A stretch of DNA of 64,000 bases from Triparma verrucosa (Eukaryota; Sar; Bolidophyceae; Parmales; Triparmaceae). The DNA is taken from assembly GCA_030267905.1 (NCBI GenBank), contig BRXX01000375.1, positions 1 to 64,000 of the forward strand, in the 5' to 3' direction. The translations under genes were made by a program, and so were the position numbers. A model generated the notes under the pieces. That model saw only the letters and a list, made by a program, of their open reading frames with translations. It searched no databases and was not told the origin of the DNA. Positions 46,601 to 55,885 of this stretch are shown here, piece by piece (the first letter of the stretch is position 1; the number at the start of each line of letters is the position of its first letter).

Positions 46601-49600
46601 CGGAAACGACGACGCTGAAGGCGAGACACAATTAACCAGATTACAAAGCACTTGGTGGAATAACGGTGGTCACAGTAGCAACAACAGCAGCATTGCTGGT
46701 GGTGGCAAAGGAAACCAAAATCCTTCAAGGGCCGAAGTTACATTTGAGCGAGCCCTGAGGGCGGTGGCTAATGTATTCCAAAAGAATGAGAGGGTTAAGG
46801 GAACGATACTGGAGGCGAAGGAGTCCCTGCTGTCGACTTTGGAACAAGCCGATCGTTTATCAAACCCAATGGACCGCGAGTACCTCGAAGCCGGACTTGG
46901 ATTTTCGATTTATCAAAAGAAGAAGAAAAACGGCAAACGAACGCTGAAGGAAAAGTGGAGCAGATTGCAAACGCAGACGCTCAAAATACTTCAAGGGACA
47001 AGGATGCTGATTATAATTCTCACATTTGTGCTGATCGCTGCCTGCTGCACCATCATCCAAATCGCCCAAGACGAAACGATCCAAGGGGTGGTTCTGGTTG
47101 AGGAGGCCATTACATGGTTCTTCATCGTCGAGCTCGCAATCCGAGTGGAGACCTACATCCACGTGTACGGAGAGCTGGACAGCTTTCTATTTGACCCTCT
47201 CAACTTGTGTGACATTCTCGTCGTGGCAATTGATCTCATCATAATCTTCGGCTCCAACAATGACGAAGAAGGCAACGAAAATGAAAGTCAAGGATTCGTG
47301 AAAGCTCTGAGATCCGCCCGTGGCGTCAGATTGCTCCGCGTCCTTCGTGCCGCCCGCGCTCTGAGGCTCCTCAAGAGGAAGCGTACAATGACGCAAGCGG
47401 AGGCGCTTGCTGACCCAAGATCAACCCTTGTCACTTTCGAAGACCTCGCCAAGAGGTTCCTCATGTACTGCGACAATTATTGTGGTGTCCCGGAGAAAGA
47501 GGAAGTAATCCACATCTCACTAACATTGCTTTGCGAACATCTCAGAAAAAACCTTTACCTACGCGATAACCCCATGGAGATGGTCACGGACCTGGAAAGG
47601 CTTCGTATGACAACTTCCGAAATAAAGAGAAAGCGCGAACAAGCTCACAAAGATGGTCAACACAACCTCACAAACGAAGCCGGCGCGCCCAAGGTGATTT
47701 TGAAAATCCTTTCCTCGTGCCACGGGTTAATACTCGAAGATGCCTTGACCTTGGGAGAGCAGTTGTTGTGCGCACGAAATTATGAAGGCCAAAAGATTTT
47801 CTTCCAGATGATCGACAAGGGGGGACGAGACGGAAGCTTCTTCACTTCAACGAGAAACACAATACGTGAGAGTTTGGGTGCGCTGCAACTATACCGAAAG
47901 TTCAGTCGCGAGGTTCGCTCAAATATTTCGTCGAAAATGGTCAAAGATGTCCAGAAGAACATGGCCAAAGTGATGCCGCTCCTCAAGTTTCTAAGCCTTC
48001 TCTGCGAGGGTCATTACGAGCAAACGCAGAATATCATGAGGCACCAGCCTCGCAATACCATCACGATCAATATATTGGCAGAGGTCGTCGACCTCCTTTT
48101 CTCACTTGGCAAGTCCCTGCCCCAGCTAAGGGTCTTCAAAAAGCTCGAAGGAGATTTGATGTTGGCCTGCTTGTCATTCTTGGTCGAAGCGACGCAGGGT
48201 CCGTGCAAAGTAAACCAAGATTACATCGGGGAGGCAAGGAAGCCCGTCGACATATGCAAGAACATTTTCTGCACCACCTTCACGCGCCTTAAAGATGAAC
48301 AGTACGAGAAGCTGAAAATGCAACTTTGCAGCAAGGCGATGCAGCTCGTTGCCGCGCTGCTAGAGAGCAGGGGGCGCGACGTCAGCATCCACCTTATCTT
48401 GCGCGACCAAATCCCGTCCAAGATGCTTTCTACACGACTGCTGCACTGCAGGAAGAAAGATATAGAATTAGCCAAAAAAATCTCAGTAAGCTATGGAGCG
48501 GAGGCCAAGAAATGGAAAGAGTTGCAGGCTATAAATACGTCCGAGTCAATTAGTATTTACAATACGACTTTGGAATTGAAGCCTTTCTCAACCGCCGAGA
48601 ACAACTTCGGCTTCATCGACAAGCTCGATGCTGGTACCAGTGGCATCTTGGCTGGTGCGTCAGGGTCGAAAGAGGAGAACGAGGAGGAGGAAAGCGACGA
48701 CGACGGCCTTGGAAACTGGGACGACGCAGACAGGGAATTAAACTTTTTGCGTGATGTGGACAAGGGAATGAATAACGAAGAGGAAGGGGAGGAGGAAGAG
48801 CTTGACGGAAGAGAGCAGAATTTTGTCCAGATCGTCGATAGCATTGAATTGGTGTGGAACGGGGAGTGCATTAAGGTCCACTACACATTGCCCAGTGAGT
48901 GGCAAAGCTTCAGCGACAGGAAGAAGGAGGAATTCTTGGACAGTGTCGATTGCTCCACTGCTGAAAGTAGGATGAAGGGCTTGATCGACCAGTCCGACGA
49001 TATGCTAGAGTTAATGCGACATTTTTCGAAGTGTAAGAACAAGAGTTCTCTCTTTGCCTTCATTAACGAAAACTTCATGTCCTGTAGGATGGTCGTCTTC
49101 GCGTTCACCGTAGTTCTCAACGTAAACATGATGCTATCCAAATTTCAGAGGTGAGCGCAGCGACCCTAACAGCGAAGATCGATGCGACGAGCACGAAGAA
49201 GACTTTACTTAACCAACTCATGAAAAACGCCAATTTTCATGCGACTCGCTACGCTCGTCGCAGCATCGCTGATGGCGGCGGCGAAGACACCGAGGGCTAT
49301 CAAGATTTTAGACCCGCTGCCAGCAGCCTGAACAAGACGTCGAGTGGAGGCTTGACGAAGGTAGAAATTTGGAATATCGTCTTGAGTTTCATTGTAGTGA
49401 TGGGAAACCTCACCGTTTGCTTATTCGTAAGTATCTCTGAGCAGCCTTTAGCGCTCAGGAGGAGCAGACGAGAGAGGGACTTGGTTTTACAGAGAGGGAG
49501 CGTCATCGAAAAAACGTTCAGCATGGCGCCCTTGCTGAATTTCGCGGGGAGCGTCTTCGTGTACATTCTCCTCGTCGAAGTTCATCGCGCGAGTTACATG

Positions 49601-50719
49601 TTCGGGTTCGCGAGGAGCTCTTACGTCAACTATGGCTTTCGAATTTTTGGGGTGTCGTTCCCATTCTCCTTGAGGAGCGCTCTCAACGCCCCGCGGTCTA
49701 GAATACTGAATTTGTTCATGGACATCTTCGACACCCTCAAACCGGCGCCTTTCCTCATGAGTTTCTTTCAGCTCATCGTTAGTTTTATCGGCTTGTGGTA
49801 CCCTTTCATGAACATGTTCTTGATGCTGGACGCAGGCAACATGAGCAAATCGCTTCAGTTATGCTTCAGGGCTATCTTCATCCCCTTCAAACAGCTCTGC
49901 CTGACGATTATGTTCTTCGTGATTGTTATCGGCATCTACACGGCAGTTGCGTTCGAGGCCTTCGGGATCGAAGGGTACATAGAGGGAGCAAACCGCCTAA
50001 CTTGCACCTCTTTCTTCGATTGCTTCGTGTTGACCACATACGTCACCTTCCGCCACAGTGATGTCTCAGAGATCTTGGAATTTCCCGAGGATACAGATCG
50101 GAACTATGGATGGCGCATAGTGTTTGATTTGACCTTCTTCATCATTTGCGGAATGTTTCTGTTCAACATGATCGGTGGTTTAATTTTAGACACCTTCACC
50201 CACATAAGAGATGAGCGCGAGAGGCGCAGCGAGATCTATAACTCAGAGTGCTTCGTGTCGGGGATCACTAGGAACACAATCGAGGAGGACCCTCGATATA
50301 GGTGAGGCACTGCGAGGAGCGAAGCGACTAGATGGGCTGCTCGTTATTTCTTCGCTACGCTATTCTGACTCATAATCATAAATCGCAGGTTCATCACCTT
50401 TAGTGGTCTGAACGACGAGGATCAGCACCTATGGAAGTACCTGTACTTCATCATTTATCTTCGGAACAAGGACTCGGACGAGTACACAGGAGTCGAAAGT
50501 TACGTGAGCAAATGCCTCAGCGAAGAGAGCCTAGAGTGGCTCCCCAGCAAAGTTTGCTGCGCTCAAAATAACATGGAGAGGGAGATCGGACCGGATACAG
50601 GTGAAGTTTCAAAGAGAATAGAAACCATGTTGAGTAAAATGCTCAACACAGGAGGAGGAGGAGCGGGAGGAGGAGGCAAAGGCGAAGAAGCAGAGACAGA
50701 CAGTGCGGACGTGGCGTGA
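40677..50719 (+). CDS. IP3-receptor/ryanodine-receptor family channel with embedded voltage-sensor module
   Basis: Four exons, join(40677-40746, 40813-49150, 49264-50301, 50389-50719), 3258 aa; phases 1, 2 and 2 fit. The N terminus has the Ins145_P3_rec start ('YGDVIYFYHRSQNY', 'DCLFQILPMLNY') and MIR repeats ('LYGHIVQLKHLSTGKYLQGD', 'VRLRHVATGMYLAVQ'). RIH-type helical repeats follow. At about 2085-2215 (nt 46998-47384) four helices form a voltage-sensor-like bundle: S2 'FFIVELAIR', S3 'NLCDILVV' and an S4 with Arg/Lys at every third position. Then come the RIH-associated domain (about 2400-2510, 'LSLLCEGHYEQTQNIM', 'EATQGPCKVNQDYI'), the pore helices (about 2770-3110) and the family ending 'WKYLYFIIYLRNKDSDEYTG'. 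Such channels release Ca2+ from internal stores. The pore loop 'TFRHSDVSEIL' replaces GGG(V/I)GD. The RTTGR cluster of the IP3 site is not seen. Ion and ligand are therefore uncertain. Confidence 0.92.
49236..49265 (+). repeat. 30-nt intron 3'-end sequence shared with the DGAT2-fusion gene
   Basis: Identical over 30 nt to 16309-16338. Here it forms the last 28 nt of the second intron of the IP3R-like gene, ending in the CAG acceptor (49261-49263), plus two exon bases. Confidence 0.85.
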
Positions 50720-51272
50720 AGCAGCGCAACGGGCAACGGATAACGGGGTCAGGGGTTAGTGGGTAAGGGAGAGGGCGGGTAGGGCGGGTAGTGGTAGTGG
50801 TAATGGTAGTAGGTTTTAGGTTCTGTAAAATAAAAGATTATATCGACAGGTTATTGATTTTACTTGGCACTGACAAACTCGACTCCCCAGGTTTCAACTG
50901 GCCAACCCCTTGACACAGCCCCTGGATATTCTCCCTTGAGACAGCTCCGAGCCCTTCAATGATTTTTAGGGCGCAGCTGAGGTTGCAGTGCATAAAAAAA
51001 ATATCAGCGGACAATGCCGACGCGTTAAAAACAAAACAACATGGTGCATTGACTGCAGCTAGAGGATATCCGGCCTGTACGGAGCCCCACTATCGAAGAG
51101 AAGATGTCTGGAATCTGAACTCGGAAAAATATGTCCTGGGGCTTAGCCATACCCCGTTGAAACCAATCTCCGTCAATTCACCACCCTTGATCGTTCGATC
51201 TAGAAATTCAGCACACCTAGCCAACACTAAGCCATCAAATACCCGGATCCAATAATAAAGTAACACACTACG
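50720..51272. other. Intergenic region between tandem genes
   Basis: About 550 bp between the IP3R-like stop and the next gene (+). The first 120 bp are G-rich (see next entry) and likely 3' UTR. A 98-codon frame (50959-51255) shows no recognisable features and is not called. Confidence 0.45.
50761..50788 (+). other. Potential G-quadruplex in the 3' UTR of the IP3R-like gene
   Basis: Six GGG runs separated by 1-3 bases within 28 nt, just after the stop codon, followed by a ggtagt-rich stretch. The pattern meets the usual G4 consensus on the transcript strand. Confidence 0.55.
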
Positions 51273-52707
51273 ATGACCGAAGGAGCACAGCCCCGCCGTA
51301 TGAGCGCTGCCGAAATCTTCCAAGCGAGCCAAGATGGAGGGAACAAAGTAGGGTCAATGAAGAAGAAGCAGGACAATGGAATCACAGGAGTCCTGGCTAT
51401 TGAGGAGTCCGGCGCGAAGGTGGAGTCCCTCGGGGGCCGCCGCGTTTTAGGTGAGTCTGTGTGGAGTTTTCTTGACCCACGGTTGAGATTAAGATTCCGG
51501 GATCACACACACTGCTGTAGGGCTCTGAGGGCACGCCGAATTTGCTTCTTCTTCCGAAAGGGGGGAAGTTCTGCAGGTACAAGTGTCTCTTCTCCAACTC
51601 TAACGAATTCAATCAATCAATCAATTCTCGCCCACCCTTCCCAGTCCGTAACCCCCATGGTGGTACCGGCATGTCCAACGTGTTTTCTGATAATTCCAAC
51701 GTGCTCCCCCCGCCCCCCCCCAAGCCCAAGACCGATGCGGACCCTACGAAGAACGAGTACGGAGATTTCGACCCGGATCGCCGAGAAAAGGCCAAGAGGA
51801 TTGCGATGCAAAAGCGCTTCGATGCCCTTGCCAAGCCTAAGGCCAGGGGAAGAGACATCTACGACGATACCCAGACGGCCAAAAAGGGCACCACCTACTT
51901 GAACGGCGAGTCCGAGGACAATGTTGTATGGGGTGGTGGTCCAGCCCCTAAAGTCCCCCCCGAGGTTGGAAGGAGGTTGAGTCAGGGAATCATTAAGTCT
52001 TCAACGAGTTCTAAGGTGAGGGACGATCTGCGTTTGATCAAAAGTCCGTCTTGAACATTTTCTGACCCCTTTACCCCCCCCCCCCCAAACCCTTCGAGTA
52101 GAAAGGAAAGGCCGTGAGCTTGGCTGACTTGCTCGCTGTGTCTCGCAATGTAGAGGGTGACCCCAAGCCCCGTTGGAACTCTGAATTTACTGACGCCGAA
52201 TCTCTTCGCCTTGAAAACATCGGCTCCATTAACGACGAAGACCCACCTTCGCCCCAGCAGGCATACGGCGATAAGAAGGCTGTCGCGAACTTCATGAAAT
52301 TCCAGGGCGCGAGGCGCGCCTCTGCCTCGGGCCCAGGCCAAGGCCAAGACCGTATCGTCAAACTCAACAAGGGAGCCCCTGGCGGTCGCATCAGCCCGGA
52401 CCAGCGCGGGTCGCTTACGGATGAATTCTACGAGAAGGCTGCAAGCCCCATCGCCGCTCCGAAAAAATTGTCAATCGCGGACTACATGAAAGCGACGGGC
52501 CAGGAGGTGAAGAAAGTGGAGAAGCCTATTGCCGTTGTTGGCAGCAGCACTGCCAAGAAAAAGACCATCTCCATGATGGACTACTTGAAGAAAGGTGGAA
52601 TTGACACCCCTTCTGGGGTATCAACTCCGGTGGAGGACAGCGACAGCGACGCGGACCAGCAGAAAGCGCTATGGGCCAAGTTCGGAATGAAACAGAGTAC
52701 CAACTAA
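51273..52707 (+). CDS. Mostly disordered protein with three short repeated motifs
   Basis: Three exons, join(51273-51450, 51645-52015, 52102-52707), 384 aa; phases 1 and 0 fit. Intron 1 is 194 nt: a tempting internal exon at 51521-51576 would break the frame, whereas direct joining gives 'GGRRVLVRNPHGGTGMSNVF'. Low hydrophobicity, many Lys, Pro, Gly and Ser residues: an intrinsically disordered protein. A short element recurs: 'VSLADLLAVSRN', 'LSIADYMKATGQ' and 'ISMMDYLKKGG', each preceded by Lys. A related 'MSAAEIFQASQ' lies at the N terminus. Such spaced S-x-(A/M)-(D/E)-(Y/L)-(L/M) motifs may be helical docking sites. No family recognised. Confidence 0.7.
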
Positions 52708-52723
52708 TTGGAGGTTGAGGGTG

Positions 52724-52776
52724 GGATGGATGGATGGATAGAGGGATGGAGGGATGGAGGGATGGAGGGAGGGAGG
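52724..52776 (+). repeat. (GGAT)n/(GGGATGGA)n microsatellite in 3' UTR
   Basis: Four ggat units followed by repeated gggatgga and ggga units directly downstream of the disordered-protein stop codon. Purine-rich simple repeat with no coding potential. Confidence 0.85.
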
Positions 52777-52886
52777 GGAAGCGAGAATATTTGTGTAAAA
52801 AACGAGTAGATGAACACGAATAGCTAACGAAGAAAAGGTATTGACTGTTCAAAATTCAATATTCTTTAAATTTCCCTAACATCACA

Positions 52887-53951
52887 TCATGAGAAACCGA
52901 GCCATTCCCCCAAGAGGCTACCGGCCGCACCTTTTCCCACGTTGCTACCTTGTAAATTTGTCACCCTACTAAAATCTATATTTCCAGCCCCCACTACCTT
53001 ATTTCGTTTGCCCATCCTCTTTAGCATGATAAGGAACAGCTCTTCTATGTCATCGTCATCATCATCATCATCATCGTCATCATTGTCCCCACTGCCAGCT
53101 GTAACTGGGTGCTTGTCGAGATTGTTGTTGCTGTCATTGAGGTTGTTCGTTTTAAGGTCCTCGAATGTGACCAGATCGCTTGTTGAAACCCAAACATCCT
53201 CGCTGATGCCCGACAGGACAGCCCTGTTCCCCCCGAAGCGAAAACCCAGTAGGGCTCCGAGGATAGATGTAATCGACGTGTTTTGGAAGTACAGAGGAGA
53301 TTTATTGAAGCGCCGGATGTAAGCTCTCCACAGATCTGAGGTGCGAACTTCGGCCAACCCGAGCGAACTGCTTATTTCATCCTGCAGCGATGTGTGAGTG
53401 TGTATTTGTATTTCTGATACGCTCATCAGAGACTTGCTTGCACGCACTGCCCTCACCTGACCCCCGTCCATCCATAAGCCTAAAACTATATTCCGGCAAA
53501 ACTTCCGATCTCTCTGCATCTGACTGACAAAACTAACCGCCCAGAAATTCGCAAGGCCGGAGGATTTTATCGTCACTCGCAGAGAGGTTGACTTCTCAGC
53601 ATACAAGAGCTGTAGAAGCGATTCAAGGACAAAGCCGTCAGGGGCCGTACTGCTCGTAACCACGCAGTAGTTCTGTTTCAGCAGTTTGGCAGCAGATTGA
53701 GGTTCTCTAGCCTTGTCGAAGAGAACTACCACGGGGCGCAATCCACTAGGGGTCGTCGGGCAGGTGTATCGAAGGCCCCATTCGAGGGTCTGGATGCTGT
53801 AAATATCCTCCCCGATCTCCATCACGCTATAGCCTTGCTCGGGGTACTCGAGCTGGGGGTGGAAAGAGGGGGGCAAAGGCTGAACGGTCCAGTATATGCA
53901 GCTGGACAGGATCAAAACAAGCACAGAGAGGATGCTTTGCAGGATCATCAT
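52887..53951 (-). CDS. Signal-anchored protein of unknown function
   Basis: Start taken at the ATG pair 53951/53948, which places a hydrophobic segment (about 2-22, 'ILQSILSVLVLILSSCIYW') at the N terminus as a signal anchor. As one ORF it is 354 aa; a GTGAGG...CTGCAG segment at 53382-53456 (75 nt, in frame, without stops) looks like an intron and would leave 329 aa. The open frame continues upstream to 54152 and contains a second hydrophobic stretch, but no ATG. The soluble part has mixed alpha/beta sequence ('LRPVVVLFDKAREPQSAAKLL', 'TSITSILGALLGFRFGGNRAVL') and an Asp run from a (TCA)n repeat near the C terminus. No family recognised. Confidence 0.6.
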   Translation of the reverse strand: MMILQSILSVLVLILSSCIYWTVQPLPPSFHPQLEYPEQGYSVMEIGEDIYSIQTLEWGLRYTCPTTPSGLRPVVVLFDKAREPQSAAKLLKQNYCVVTSSTAPDGFVLESLLQLLYAEKSTSLRVTIKSSGLANFWAVSFVSQMQRDRKFCRNIVLGLWMDGGQVRAVRASKSLMSVSEIQIHTHTSLQDEISSSLGLAEVRTSDLWRAYIRRFNKSPLYFQNTSITSILGALLGFRFGGNRAVLSGISEDVWVSTSDLVTFEDLKTNNLNDSNNNLDKHPVTAGSGDNDDDDDDDDDDDIEELFLIMLKRMGKRNKVVGAGNIDFSRVTNLQGSNVGKGAAGSLLGEWLGFS

Positions 53952-54163
53952 GCCGAGGTTGAGATTGTTGTGCGGGGCGCACCGCTGTAATTGATTACAG
54001 AGGATCCACGCCAGACACGCAAAGAAGTAGTATAGCTGCGCACGGGGTTCGTCGCAGACGTCTGGGCTGGGCAATAGATTTTTGCTCTCTTCTGGTCTGC
54101 TGGAAGGAAAATTTGCAGATTTGGGCGGTTGGACTGGACTTACCTCTTGCACACCTGGAACTT

Positions 54164-55779
54164 ATGGCCTCTCTCAACCCCACAACCGCTCTGAGTGAGG
54201 AGTTCCTCCCCGACCCTCCAAAGCCAAAAGAAGAGAAGAAGAAGCCTGCGATGGCTCCCCTTCATCATGGTAAGATAATCAGATCGCCCAATTTTTGGGA
54301 GGTCTCCTTTCAGTGTGTGTGCTGTACCTATGGCGGGCCAATGAAGTTCTGCAGGAAGACCGCTGCTAACGTTCCCCCCCCCCCCTCCCCCCTCTTCCCA
54401 AGGTGCGCTCCCCCCTGCTCCTAAACCTGGCCGAACCTTGACTGAGACAGTTGACTACCCGTCTCGATATCCTGAGGACTGGGGGACCATCATGGGCGAC
54501 ATTTTGGGCGGAACTGGATCGATGTACAAGACAGATCCGACTTGCACGACGTTCCATAAGGAGATCAAGGATCAAAAGGCTGCGGAGGCAATCATCAAAG
54601 AGAAGGAGTTCCCTGACGGCACCAATGTCAACCCGCCGGTAATGTTCCAGCTCATTCCGAACAAGGGTCTTATCATTCACTACCGCATTTTCTTGTCTCG
54701 TCCTCTTGGCGATTTGACCGGAAGCAGTGCTGCAGAGTTTGCGGAAGGTGAGCATTACTGAATGGTAACTTTTGTCATAACCCTACCTAACCCATAACAT
54801 AACCCCCATCTCTCACGCTCTCGCAGCCGCCAAAGCCAATTACGACAACTTGCCCCGTTCCCAGAGGCCCACACACTGCTCCACTAGCCTTCTTTACTAC
54901 AACAAAAAGGCCACGGGAGGGGATCACCTTTGGGGCAAGTACGAGTGCAGGGCGCGCATGGCCCAGGAGGGTTTGGATGGACAAAACGCAGTTGAGCTCA
55001 GTGCCGTCGAGGGCCCCGGCGGGCTTCTGTGGACGGATGGCGATGGGTTCGAAATGAAAATTATCAAGGACCCGGAAACTGAAATTTGGTCCGTGAAGGA
55101 GGGGGAGTGGCAGGGCGTCGAGATGAGCTTTGAAACGGACGACCTCGACAACGTTGTCGCGTTAAAATTTGACAACGAGTTTTACATCAAGAGGCAGCCT
55201 GCGTGCAACCCCCCCCATCCGGCCCACTGGGCAACCGTCACTGGGACTATGAACTGTAATGGGCACATATCGGGCGAGGTCGACTTCACCTCAACGGAGA
55301 CCTTCCACCCCTTGATTAAGGACATCGTCGCGGCTGAAAAGTACATCGAGGACCGAACCGGGATCCTCAACTGCCCCATCGTCTGGTCTGTCACCGACAA
55401 AGGGTTACATGTGTATTGGCGCCGGCAAAGTTTCAAAGACGGGGGCAAGTCTGCCGAAGATATCGCCAAAAAGTTACACAAGGGCAAGACCAACGTATAT
55501 TACGCTAAAAAGCATGTGCAGGGGGATGATGTTTTCGGCCGCTACGTTAACGGCAAGGATCAAATAATAGCGTCGCCGGTGCCTTTCCTCAAGAGCTCAT
55601 GGACCTTGAGAGATGGAAAGACCAAAAAACGTTCTTTCTGCGACGGTGGAGAGATCATCAGGACCAAAAAGGGCGAGATTGAGGCCTACCAGTACGATGG
55701 CAAAGTTTTCAAAAAGGTTGAAGGCCACGAAATGGAGGAGGATGTTGGCGGCGGCAGCGGCTGCTGCATAATTTCATAG
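54164..55779 (+). CDS. Soluble protein of unknown function with C-terminal CaaX box
   Basis: Three exons, join(54164-54269, 54403-54747, 54827-55779), 467 aa; both introns are in phase 1. After a basic N terminus ('PKPKEEKKKPAM') it has no membrane helix. Several paired segments look alike: 'TCTTFHKEIKDQKAAE', 'NVNPPVMFQLIPNKGLIIHYRIFLS' and later 'LNCPIVWSVTDKGLHVYWRRQS', suggesting an internal duplication of a beta-rich domain. The protein ends 'GGGSGCCIIS': a Cys followed by Ile-Ile-Ser is a farnesyl/geranylgeranyl CaaX box, with an extra Cys suited to palmitoylation. Inferred: a peripheral membrane protein anchored by lipid. Family not recognised. Confidence 0.75.
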
Positions 55780-55885
55780 AAAAGAATACGCGGAAAAGTT
55801 GGTGAAGTTTGAGCGGATTTAATAAGATTAATTTGAGCAAGGAAAAGTATTATAAAAAAAAAGAAATGGGGTTTGATTTTTGATG

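Noticed and set aside
51521..51576. Possible internal exon (acceptor GTAG, donor GTACAAG) in the disordered-protein gene
   Set aside because: Its phase conflicts with both neighbours, whereas direct joining of 51450 to 51645 keeps the frame.
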